A DNA stretch of 64,000 nucleotides, from assembly GCF_022430525.1 (NCBI RefSeq), contig NZ_CP092520.1:124001-188000 (forward strand). Reading direction: 5' to 3'. The stretch comes from Cetobacterium somerae (GTDB taxonomy: Bacteria > Fusobacteriota > Fusobacteriia > Fusobacteriales > Fusobacteriaceae). Both the position numbers and the translations under genes were made by a program. Below, one piece after another: positions 26,201 through 33,117 of this stretch; positions within the stretch are counted from its first letter, which is position 1; every line of letters starts with the position of its first letter. The notes beneath the pieces are model-generated. The model was given only the letters and a program-made list of their open reading frames with translations, was not told the DNA's origin and did no database searches.

Positions 26201-27618
26201 AGCTAACACAAAAAGAGTATGATAGTCTAAAAGCTGCAGGAGAAATAAAAACATATAAAGATAAAGAGTATGTTGTAGATAGTAAAAATAATACAGCGTA
26301 TGAAGTAGCAGTAAAACCATGGGTAGTGGCAGGAAAATATGATATTTCAACAAGTAAGTTAGATGAACTAATAGCTTCAGGTGTAGAGATAGAAAATAAA
26401 AATGGAAAAATGTATGCAGTAGATAGAATAACAAATAAAGCATATGAAATAAGCGTTGTAAAATCTCCAGAAGAACCAACTTTGAATATAGATAAAGTTT
26501 TATATAGAAAATTGAATAAAGTATATGAGTCAATAGTGATAGCGGGAGAAGTTGGAGAATTATCTCAAACAACTTTAATAGAAGGTAAAACATATAATGA
26601 ATCTTTAAGTGAATTACTAACAATTTTAGATCAAATATACGCAAATAATCCTTATGCTTATACTTTGAAATCATCAAGAGATAGTTTGAAATTATTTGAA
26701 GATAATCTGTCATATCTAACAATAAAACCTAAAAAAGATGAGATGATAGTTCAAGGTAAATCTATTTATACTGGAGTTAAAAATGATAGTAGTGATTCAG
26801 GAAAAAATTATTATGGTTTTGATACTAGCCATAGAAACTATAAGACAACAACAAATATAGTTGGAGGATTAGCAAGTTTTGAATATGGTTTAAGTGATAA
26901 AACATCTGTTGGAGTTGTTTTAGGTGGAAATAACCAAGATATTAACTTTAAAGGTTCAAGTAAAATAAAAGGAAATTCATTATATTTAGGAACATTTACT
27001 AAAACAGATATTAGTAATTTTAAATTTATGAGTGGGATTGGATATCAATATACATCAGCTGATGCAGAGAGAAAAGTATCAAACAGATATGATTCATTCT
27101 CAACAGGAGATAAATATGATATTAATTCATTAAATGCTTTTGTAGAGGCTAAATATGTTTATAATGCAGAGCAAGATTGGACGGTAGAACCAAAAGTAAG
27201 ATTAAGTTATTTTTATATAGATCAAGATAAAACAAATGAAGGATATACACCTGGACAAATATCAATGAAAACAGATGCAGTAAATAGTAATACAGCTGAT
27301 ATAGAAGTTGGAGTAGATTTTGTTAAGAGTTTATATTTAAATAATGGAAAATTAAAAAATATTTTATCTTTAGGAGTAATAAAGACAATTGGAGATAAAT
27401 CAAAAGAGTTAAGTGGTTATATATTAGGAAAAGAACAAGATGGGAAGAAGTTTGATATTCAAGGAGTAGAACTTCCTAAAACAACTGGAAAAGTTAGTTA
27501 TAACCTAGAGTTAGAACAAATAAATGGAATGATCTATACAGCAGGAGTAGGTTTAGAGTTTGCTAAAGATTATAATAGAAATATAAATGTAACTGTAGGA
27601 GTTGGATATAAATTTTAG
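23257..27618 (+). CDS. Large autotransporter (type Va) with tandem stalk repeats
   Basis: This 1453-aa surface protein starts at GTG 23257 after AAGGAG. It has the Fusobacterial N-terminal motif (HQLKKKIKISQSLIVVFLIT) and a signal ending ITYA. The passenger has Asn/Gly-rich beta-helix-like repeats (NNGLI, NNGVISG) to about residue 620. A block of near-identical 93-aa tandem repeats follows (about 705-1065). The C-terminal about 280 residues form the beta-barrel, ending GVGYKF with terminal Phe for BAM recognition. It is probably an adhesin or surface interaction protein; no protease or other catalytic domain is apparent. It may be co-transcribed with the Myb-like gene. Confidence 0.9.
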   Translation: MKEINVLKHQLKKKIKISQSLIVVFLITGSITYAIDIADSYINDGHLNEVINFTETTSKLINNGLIDSSTFNSSVDGGEIMNNGIIYNSQFNLSKGMKNFLNLGTVFGRYNSILLKNNGNIVNNGVIDTNIGNYTASTALRVSLDEVVDSKLNSIVNTGFIHGVQGGISFSGSKNLKKTSGDLKEFINKGTISTFVIGRKDFMSYRGVQLNLSKKTLSGISNIENINNSGLISSVVEGVGSTVGFYMDGSKENANAVFIEKFLNNGVISGYADEGSGKGLFISNSTPYQNIQDAIKTIINNGLIKGNETGIFTSQLNPSNIYLNNGILAGKTPSDGVNFTNNGLKIFLDSNGGINKIEVGNGGNVDGKEIVNGTLSGNDSFTLASQLKINDNIIINGAGTLKGSLVVDNDSTLYNTIINGYNTALFLEDNTNFVGSNIIINGGGVKNNVAVVKGSDGENSLKLLGDSIVNGNLELENGNDNLVVSNTVQLNGSLDGGLGEDNLNLGEKKVTNTKLNIFQKINNFENILTNGSVVLFETSKITGAKDIVLETGDLTLRIDPTKTLNGKIIGHALYENEGTLSSTGGDLIIGLNGLGENVTISMGKLSLKPDINNKWWRESDRLKTNSLVLDAQLKDGDVFITTKKNLDSLLWKSGNTWNITQEDLNNLLSNNEALLKDGHYIGLDYENAIYHTIKIWTINQSQEVYQKEFDILKKDGKIVEFEGKTYVVNNKNNTAYEVAVKPWVVAGKYDISTSKLDELIASGVEIENKNGKMYAVDRTTNKAYEITNWTEKPFKELTQKEYDSLKAAGEIKIYKDREYVVDSKNNTAYEVAVKPWVVAGKYDISTSKLDELIASGVEIENKNGKMYAVDRTTNKAYEITNWTEKPFKELTQKEYDSLKAAGEIKIYKDKEYVVDSKNNTAYEVVVKPWVVAGKYDISTSKLDELIASGVEIENKNGKMYAVDRTTNKAYEITNWTEKPFKELTQKEYDSLKAAGEIKTYKDKEYVVDSKNNTAYEVAVKPWVVAGKYDISTSKLDELIASGVEIENKNGKMYAVDRITNKAYEISVVKSPEEPTLNIDKVLYRKLNKVYESIVIAGEVGELSQTTLIEGKTYNESLSELLTILDQIYANNPYAYTLKSSRDSLKLFEDNLSYLTIKPKKDEMIVQGKSIYTGVKNDSSDSGKNYYGFDTSHRNYKTTTNIVGGLASFEYGLSDKTSVGVVLGGNNQDINFKGSSKIKGNSLYLGTFTKTDISNFKFMSGIGYQYTSADAERKVSNRYDSFSTGDKYDINSLNAFVEAKYVYNAEQDWTVEPKVRLSYFYIDQDKTNEGYTPGQISMKTDAVNSNTADIEVGVDFVKSLYLNNGKLKNILSLGVIKTIGDKSKELSGYILGKEQDGKKFDIQGVELPKTTGKVSYNLELEQINGMIYTAGVGLEFAKDYNRNINVTVGVGYKF
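25369..26452 (+). repeat. 279-bp tandem repeat inside the autotransporter gene
   Basis: About 3.9 units have an exact period of 279 bp (93 codons). The KPWVVAGKYDIS segment recurs at 25471, 25750, 26029 and 26308. The first half-unit is diverged; the others differ at few bases, implying recent expansion or gene conversion. Each unit is itself two related halves of about 46 residues, each ending AYE(V/I). Confidence 0.95.
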
Positions 27619-27740
27619 TTAAAATGACATATTAATAACAATACTTATAATTCTTAGAAATTAGATATTAAATCCATCTTTTATGAGAAAATTAGGAATG
27701 ACAATTTAATTTAAAAAATAAGATAAATATATATAGAAAA

Positions 27741-27771
27741 TTGACATTAACCTTAGGACATAGTTTATAAT
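27741..27771 (+). promoter_or_regulatory. MerR-type promoter with 19-bp spacer
   Basis: TTGACA (27741-27746) and TATAAT (27766-27771) are separated by 19 bp, the over-long spacing typical of MerR-activated promoters. The spacer holds the dyad-like ATTAACCTTAGG. The operon encodes its own MerR domain, so autoregulation is expected. Confidence 0.75.
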
Positions 27772-27803
27772 GTTATTATAAATAAATATTTATGGAGGCT
27801 ATT

Positions 27804-28787
27804 ATGAAATTTAAAGCATTTTTAGTTACAGAAGAAGATGGAAAATATAACAGAAGTATTGTAGAAAAAAATATTGATGAACTACCTGATTATGATACTT
27901 TAATTAAAATTGAGTATAGTTCACTAAACTATAAAGATGCATTATCAGCAAGTGGAAATAAAGGTGTTACAAAAGTTTATCCTCATACTCCTGGAATTGA
28001 TGGTGCAGGTACAGTTGTAGAAAGTAAAAATCCAAATTTAAAACCTGGAACAGAAGTTATTATCACAGGATATGATTTTGGAATGAACACTTCAGGTGGT
28101 TATCAAGAATATGTAAAAGTTCCTTCTGAGTGGGTTGTACCTCTTCCTAAAAATATGTCATTAAAAGAGAGCATGATTTATGGAACAGCTGGTTTAACTG
28201 CAGCTATTTCAGTTTATAAATTAGTTATTAAAGGAGAGGTTAAACCAGAAGATGGAGAGATTTTAGTGACTGGAGCTACTGGTGGGGTTGGATCAGTTGC
28301 AGTTAAAATCTTAAGTAAATTAGGATATGATGTTGTTGGAGTTACGGGTAAACTTGAGGAAAAAGAGTTTCTATTAAATATTGGTGCTAAGAGAGTTATA
28401 GGAAGAGATGAAGTAAATGACACATCAAGACCTATATTAAAAGGAGTTTACGCAGGAGCTATTGATACTGTTGGTGGAAATATTCTTTCTACAGCTATAA
28501 AATCTTTGAAATATAACGGTGTGGTTACAACTTGTGGAAATGTTGCAGGAGCTTCTTTTGAATCATCTGTTTATCCGTTTATAATAAGAGGAGTGACTCT
28601 TTATGGAGTGGACTCTGTTCAAATAAGTTCTTCTGAAAGAGAGCTTCTATGGAATAAGTTATCTATAGAGTGGAAGATAGATGATTTAGAAAAACTTTCT
28701 ACAGAAGTAACATTAGAAGAGTTAAATGAAAAAATTGAATTAATTTTAAAAGGGGAAAATAAAGGGAGAGTTATTGTTAAGTTATGA
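27804..28787 (+). CDS. YhdH/YhfP-type quinone oxidoreductase (MDR family)
   Basis: This zinc-free medium-chain reductase is 327 aa from ATG 27804; the earlier in-frame ATG at 27792 overlaps the GGAGG site. Motifs include SSLNYKDALSASGNKG, PHTPGIDGAGTV, YGTAGLTAA and the NADP-binding TGATGGVGSVAV. YhdH/AcuI relatives reduce activated enones such as acryloyl-CoA, and others reduce quinones. Its stop overlaps the start of the MerR-flavoprotein gene (ATGA), so the two are translationally coupled. Control by the MerR half suggests a response to an electrophile or quinone-like ligand. Family is secure; substrate is open. Confidence 0.9.
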   Translation: MKFKAFLVTEEDGKYNRSIVEKNIDELPDYDTLIKIEYSSLNYKDALSASGNKGVTKVYPHTPGIDGAGTVVESKNPNLKPGTEVIITGYDFGMNTSGGYQEYVKVPSEWVVPLPKNMSLKESMIYGTAGLTAAISVYKLVIKGEVKPEDGEILVTGATGGVGSVAVKILSKLGYDVVGVTGKLEEKEFLLNIGAKRVIGRDEVNDTSRPILKGVYAGAIDTVGGNILSTAIKSLKYNGVVTTCGNVAGASFESSVYPFIIRGVTLYGVDSVQISSSERELLWNKLSIEWKIDDLEKLSTEVTLEELNEKIELILKGENKGRVIVKL

Positions 28788-31321
28788 AAAAAGATCTGTA
28801 TTTAATAGGTGAAATATCAAAGATAACAGGACTTTCTAATAAAACGTTGAGATACTATGATGAAAATAATATTTTGAAACCAGATTATGTTGATCCAAAT
28901 AACGGTTATAGATATTATAGTGAATATCAAATTTTAAAACTTCAAAATATAATAACTCTTAAAGACAATGGATTCTCTTTAGAAGAGATAAAAAAAAGAT
29001 TTGACCAAGGTGAAACTAGAGAGATAAATAGTTTTTTTGATATATACAAAAAGAAAATTGAAGATATAGATATTCAGATAGAAAATTTAAAAAATAGTAA
29101 GAAGAGACTTGAAAATCTTTTAGATGAATTTTCCTATTTGGAAGTGGATAAAATTATTTTAAAGTGTTTACCTAAAAAGTTTTTATATAACTTAGATGTT
29201 ATCACTAATAAAGATTTAAATAACTCAATCTTTGATATTTATAAAATTATTGAAGCTTCTGTTGAATGTGGAAGCGCTCATTTGGGAAAAAAATTTAGAT
29301 TTTCAAACTTGAGAGATTATACTATAGAAAAAATAAGTGAGTTTTTACTTTTTAAAAATGAAAATTATTTAAAAAGTATAGAAAAAATTGAAAGAAATGA
29401 ATATATAACAATAAGGTATCGATATGGAAACAAAGAGAGTGCACTAAAAAAGATTTTAGACTACATATCTTTAAATAAAATTAGTATTGAACCATTTATT
29501 TATGAAATTGATATTATAAACTCATTTTTATCTCAAAATAAAAACGAATATATAACAGAGATTCAAATTCCAATAAAGACAGTTATATTTAATGAGGAGA
29601 CAAAAATGAAAAATGGAAAATTTATAGGTATAGGAAAAGGATATGGAGGGGATATTTCTGTAGAGGTTGAAATCAATGATAGCTCTATAAAAAATATAGA
29701 AATTCTTTCTCATAATGAAACTAAAATAATTTCTGATCCAGCCTTTGTTCATATACCTAGATTAGTTTTAGAAAGCAATAGTATTTTAGTTCCTAATGTT
29801 TCAGGATGTTCTATGAGTTCAAGAGGAATTAGAGAAGCTATAAAAAATGCTTTAATTCAAGGTGGTGAAAGTTTAGACAAACTTGAAATCCAAATGTTAG
29901 AAGCTGAAAACTTAGTTAAAATAGGAGATGGAGCTAGTAAAAAAATAATTAAACCTGTTGAAAATTTTGACGTTGTCATTGTGGGAGCTGGAGGGGCTGG
30001 ATTATCAGCAGCTATTTCGGCAGCTTCTAAAGGTGCAAAAGTAGTTTTATTAGAAAAAATGTCATCAATTGGTGGGAATACACTTATTTCTATGGGAGGA
30101 ATAAACATTCCTGGAAATGATGCACAAATAGAAAAAGATATTCAAGATTCAGTTGAACTTTATAAAAAAGATATTCTCTTAGGTGGAGATAATGAAAACT
30201 CATTGGAACTTCTGGATATTTTTGTAAATGAAGCTCTACCAACATATAGATGGCTAAAGGATGAGATTAAAGTTTCTTTTAAAAATGAACTTATTCATTT
30301 TGGTGGGCATACAGTACCAAGAGCAGCAGTGTTTTCTGGTAAATATGCAATTGAATTAATTGCAAAATTAAGAGCAAAAGCAGTTTCGTTGGGAGTTGAT
30401 ATTAGAACTGGAGTACGTTCTAAAGAGTTAATAATCGATGGAGATTCAAGAGTGATTGGAGTTTTAGCAACTATTGAAGAGAAAAATGTTAAGTTTATGA
30501 GTAAAAAAGGAGTTATTTTAACTACTGGTGGTTTTAGTGGAAATATTGAATTAAGAAAAAAATATAATCCAAGTTTAGATGAAAGATATAAAACTACAAA
30601 TATAAGTGGGATAACTGGAGATGGGCACTTAATGTGTGAAAAGGTTGGAGCAGATTTTATTCAAATGGAGTATATTCAAACTTTTCCTATTTCTAATCCT
30701 GAAACAGGAGAACTTTCTCATGTTGGAGGAAGTCGATTTGATGGAGCTATACTAGTTAATAAATGTGGAGAGAGATTTGTAGAGGAGCTTGAAAGAAGAG
30801 ATACTGTGTCAGAAGCTATATTGAAACAGGAAAATGGAGTAGGTTATTTAGTTTGGGGACAAGAGATTGAAAAGATAACTAACTATGTTAGTAAAAATAA
30901 AGAGGAAGTTGAGAGATTGAAAAATTCCAATTTAATTGTTGTTTCAGAAACTTTAGAAGATGCTGCTAAATTTATGGGTGTTGATGAAGAAAAGCTTTTA
31001 AGTACAATTGAAAGATATAATGATTTTGTCAAAAACAAAAAAGATTTAGATTTTAATAGAAGAGGAAGTTTAGTTTCAATTTCAGAAGGACCTTATTATA
31101 TTCAAAAAGTTGCTCCAGCAGTACATCATACAATGGGTGGCGTTCGAATTAATAAAGAAAACCAAGTTCTCAATAAAAATGGAGAAGTTATTGAAGGATT
31201 ATTTGCAGCAGGAGAGATTGTCGGAGGTCTTCATGGTACAAATAGATTAGGTGGTAATGCCATAACTGAGATAATTGTTTTTGGAAAAAGAGCAGGAGAA
31301 AATATATTTAAAGAAAATTAA
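28784..31321 (+). CDS. MerR/GyrI-like regulator fused to FMN_bind-FAD fumarate-reductase-like flavoprotein
   Basis: One uninterrupted 845-aa frame joins two complete proteins. Residues 6-75 are a MerR helix-turn-helix (IGEISKITGLSNKTLRYYD), about 80-115 a dimerisation coiled coil, and 120-268 a GyrI/BmrR-like ligand domain ending YITEIQIPIK. From Met275 comes FMN_bind (KGYGGDISVEV; VSGCS 339-343), then FAD_binding_2 from about 374 (VVIVGAGGAGLSAAISAA). Fumarate-reductase residues are present: ERRD with R672, HHTMGG with H781-H782, NRLGG with R821. There is no signal peptide, unlike the paralogues at 55249 and 58022. The flavinylation motif DxxSGAT is degenerate (NVSGCS). An internal ATG with its own ribosome site may also yield the 571-aa flavoprotein alone. 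Confidence 0.9.
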   Translation: MKKDLYLIGEISKITGLSNKTLRYYDENNILKPDYVDPNNGYRYYSEYQILKLQNIITLKDNGFSLEEIKKRFDQGETREINSFFDIYKKKIEDIDIQIENLKNSKKRLENLLDEFSYLEVDKIILKCLPKKFLYNLDVITNKDLNNSIFDIYKIIEASVECGSAHLGKKFRFSNLRDYTIEKISEFLLFKNENYLKSIEKIERNEYITIRYRYGNKESALKKILDYISLNKISIEPFIYEIDIINSFLSQNKNEYITEIQIPIKTVIFNEETKMKNGKFIGIGKGYGGDISVEVEINDSSIKNIEILSHNETKIISDPAFVHIPRLVLESNSILVPNVSGCSMSSRGIREAIKNALIQGGESLDKLEIQMLEAENLVKIGDGASKKIIKPVENFDVVIVGAGGAGLSAAISAASKGAKVVLLEKMSSIGGNTLISMGGINIPGNDAQIEKDIQDSVELYKKDILLGGDNENSLELLDIFVNEALPTYRWLKDEIKVSFKNELIHFGGHTVPRAAVFSGKYAIELIAKLRAKAVSLGVDIRTGVRSKELIIDGDSRVIGVLATIEEKNVKFMSKKGVILTTGGFSGNIELRKKYNPSLDERYKTTNISGITGDGHLMCEKVGADFIQMEYIQTFPISNPETGELSHVGGSRFDGAILVNKCGERFVEELERRDTVSEAILKQENGVGYLVWGQEIEKITNYVSKNKEEVERLKNSNLIVVSETLEDAAKFMGVDEEKLLSTIERYNDFVKNKKDLDFNRRGSLVSISEGPYYIQKVAPAVHHTMGGVRINKENQVLNKNGEVIEGLFAAGEIVGGLHGTNRLGGNAITEIIVFGKRAGENIFKEN
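29593..29608 (+). promoter_or_regulatory. Internal ribosome site and start inside the fusion gene
   Basis: GAGGAGA is followed 5 nt later by an in-frame ATG (29606-29608, Met275), exactly where the flavoprotein homology begins. It looks like the start of a once separate gene. Confidence 0.7.
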
Positions 31322-31330
31322 GAGTTTTAA

Positions 31331-31362
31331 AAAAGTTATAGGTAGCTCTATAACTTTTTTTG
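31331..31362 (+). terminator. Rho-independent terminator
   Basis: An 11-bp stem AAAAGTTATAG/CTATAACTTTT with loop GTAGCT and a T run ends the MerR-flavoprotein operon. Confidence 0.88.
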
Positions 31363-31382
31363 TTTGAAAAAATTTAAAACTG

Positions 31383-31410
31383 TTGACATTATAAAAAAAT
31401 AGGTTATAAT
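31383..31410 (+). promoter_or_regulatory. Promoter of the yhf cluster
   Basis: TTGACA (31383-31388) and TATAAT (31405-31410) with 16-bp spacing, both perfect hexamers, lie about 50 bp before yhfZ. Confidence 0.78.
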
Positions 31411-31461
31411 AAGTACATAAATCTTATTTTCAAAAAAATGAAAATTAGAAAAGAGGTAGAT

Positions 31462-32343
31462 ATGAATAGTAAAACTGGAAAATTACAAAAAGCTATAGTG
31501 GGATTGTCAAAAGATATTTTAGGTAGAGAGATAGATGATAATTTAGATACAATTACAAACTACTCTGAGTATTTAGAACTATCTTTAGGAACAATTCAAA
31601 AAGCTTTGAAAGAACTAACAGATAAAAAAGTAATTGATTTAAAGAAAAAAGGTAAGTATGGAACTGTAATTGAAAATATAGATTACAAAAATCTTTTAAA
31701 AGTTTTAAAGGTAGATTACTTACTATGTGTTATGCCAATAACATATTCACAGAGATATAAAAAAATAATGGATAATATAACAAATAGTTTAAAGATTCCA
31801 ATTCCATTATATTTTTCTCACATGAGAGGTGGATATGTAAGATTAAAACTTATTGAAGAGGGTGTTTATCATTTTGGTGTTGTTTCAAAATTAGCAGCTC
31901 AAAATGCTATTGATTCTGGATTTGATTTGGAGATTATAGAGCAATTTGGACCAAGAACTTATGTTACGAAACATGTTATTTTAAAAAGGAAAAATGGAGA
32001 AGTGGTTAATGTTGGAAAGGATCCTGAGTCTAACGACCATATTTTTTTAACAAATTTTAATTTTCAAAAAAATGAAAATATAAATTTTGTAGATATTAAA
32101 TATTCAGAAGTTATTGAAAATTTAATAGATGGAAAGATTGATGCAGCTATCTGGAACTATGATGATGTTCTAGATAAAATGATACACTTAGAAAAACATG
32201 GGATAGTAATAGAGGAGCTAAATGAAAATGAGGGAAATCTTTTAGCTACTGAATCAGTTATAGTAATAAGAAAAGATAATCAGATTATAAAAAATATATT
32301 TAAAAAATTTTTCGATAAGGAAAAATTTAAACTTATAGATTAA
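31462..32343 (+). CDS. yhfZ: YhfZ-like DNA-binding regulator
   Basis: This protein (293 aa from ATG 31462) matches E. coli YhfZ (301 aa) in size and layout. It has an N-terminal helix-turn-helix region with TITNYSEYLELSLGTIQKALKEL, then a periplasmic-binding-like ligand domain (VMPITYSQRY, LYFSHMRGGYVRLKLIEEG, FGVVSKLAAQNAI, IDAAIWNYDD). The frame opens at ATG 31438, but the AAGAGGT site favours 31462. It heads a cluster with the other yhf genes and is the likely transcriptional regulator. The ligand is unknown. Confidence 0.85.
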   Translation: MNSKTGKLQKAIVGLSKDILGREIDDNLDTITNYSEYLELSLGTIQKALKELTDKKVIDLKKKGKYGTVIENIDYKNLLKVLKVDYLLCVMPITYSQRYKKIMDNITNSLKIPIPLYFSHMRGGYVRLKLIEEGVYHFGVVSKLAAQNAIDSGFDLEIIEQFGPRTYVTKHVILKRKNGEVVNVGKDPESNDHIFLTNFNFQKNENINFVDIKYSEVIENLIDGKIDAAIWNYDDVLDKMIHLEKHGIVIEELNENEGNLLATESVIVIRKDNQIIKNIFKKFFDKEKFKLID

Positions 32344-32361
32344 GTAAAATTTGGAGGGAAG

Positions 32362-32715
32362 ATGGATTTACAAACTAGATTAGAAATTTTAAATGTTTCA
32401 GGAGCAATAACTGATTGTACAAAAGATGTTATGCTAAATGTAATTAATATGTTTAATGAAAAGCATAATATTGAACTTACTGAAGATAATGGTGCGATGA
32501 TGGTAACTCATCTATCAATGGCTATAACAAGAGTGAAAAATGGTGAGCCAGTTAAAACTATAGATGAAGAGGTATTTAAAGAGACTTTAGAAAGTGAGCA
32601 TATTGAAAGAGCTAATCTAATTTATGATGATTTATCAGAGGTTTTAGATGTAACTTTACCAGATGATGAAAAGAAGTATATGCTTGTAAATATCTGTGTA
32701 ATATTAGAAAAATAA
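32362..32715 (+). CDS. yhfY: YhfY-like PRD-domain protein
   Basis: This 117-aa single PRD domain shows the phosphorylatable-His context MVTHLSMAITRVKNGEP (His50). PRD domains are usually phosphorylated by PTS proteins and attached to antiterminators or activators; here the domain stands alone as in E. coli YhfY (120 aa). It probably lets PTS status modulate YhfZ or the transporter. It starts 18 nt after yhfZ and is 33 nt before yhfU. Confidence 0.85.
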   Translation: MDLQTRLEILNVSGAITDCTKDVMLNVINMFNEKHNIELTEDNGAMMVTHLSMAITRVKNGEPVKTIDEEVFKETLESEHIERANLIYDDLSEVLDVTLPDDEKKYMLVNICVILEK

Positions 32716-32748
32716 TTAAAAAATTAAAATAAGAGGGAGTGGATTTTA

Positions 32749-33108
32749 ATGAAAAGAATAGTTATAGGTGGACAGATTGATAAAGAGAGATTAGCTGAAA
32801 CAGTAAGAAAAATATGTGGAGAAAGAGCTGTTATAACAGTGAAAACAGATATTGAAGCGGCTATGGATGTAAAAACAAATATGGCAGATTATTATTTAGG
32901 AGCTTGTAATACTGGTGGAGGTGGAGCTTTAGCTATGGCTATTGCACTTTTAGGAGCAAGTAATTGCGCTACAGTTTCTATGCCAGGAAACATAAAAAGT
33001 GACGAAGAAATAAAATCTGAAATTGCCGCTGGAAAAAAGGCTTTTGGATTTACAGCTCAGCACATAGATGCAGTTGTACCAGTTATTTTAGCAGAGATTT
33101 TAAAATAG
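32749..33108 (+). CDS. yhfU: YhfU-like protein (unknown function)
   Basis: The 119-aa protein corresponds to YhfU (117 aa in E. coli). It opens MKRIVIGGQIDKERLAE and has a glycine-rich stretch GACNTGGGGALAMAIALLG followed by CATVSMPG, suggesting a small Rossmann-like or PTS EIIB-like fold. It is adjacent to the membrane protein YhfT and may be its cytoplasmic partner, which is inference only. The ribosome site is GAGGGAG before the ATG; yhfT follows after 9 nt. Confidence 0.83.
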   Translation: MKRIVIGGQIDKERLAETVRKICGERAVITVKTDIEAAMDVKTNMADYYLGACNTGGGGALAMAIALLGASNCATVSMPGNIKSDEEIKSEIAAGKKAFGFTAQHIDAVVPVILAEILK

Positions 33109-33117
33109 GGGGTAAGA

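Noticed and set aside
25369-26452. Tandem repeat considered as a CRISPR array or DNA-level repeat element
   Set aside because: The period is 279 bp with no unique spacers, and the repeats keep the reading frame of a surface protein.
25371-26722. Series of long minus-strand frames of similar sequence opposite the autotransporter
   Set aside because: They arise because the 279-bp repeat is open on both strands; the plus strand has the ribosome site, signal, passenger and barrel in one frame.
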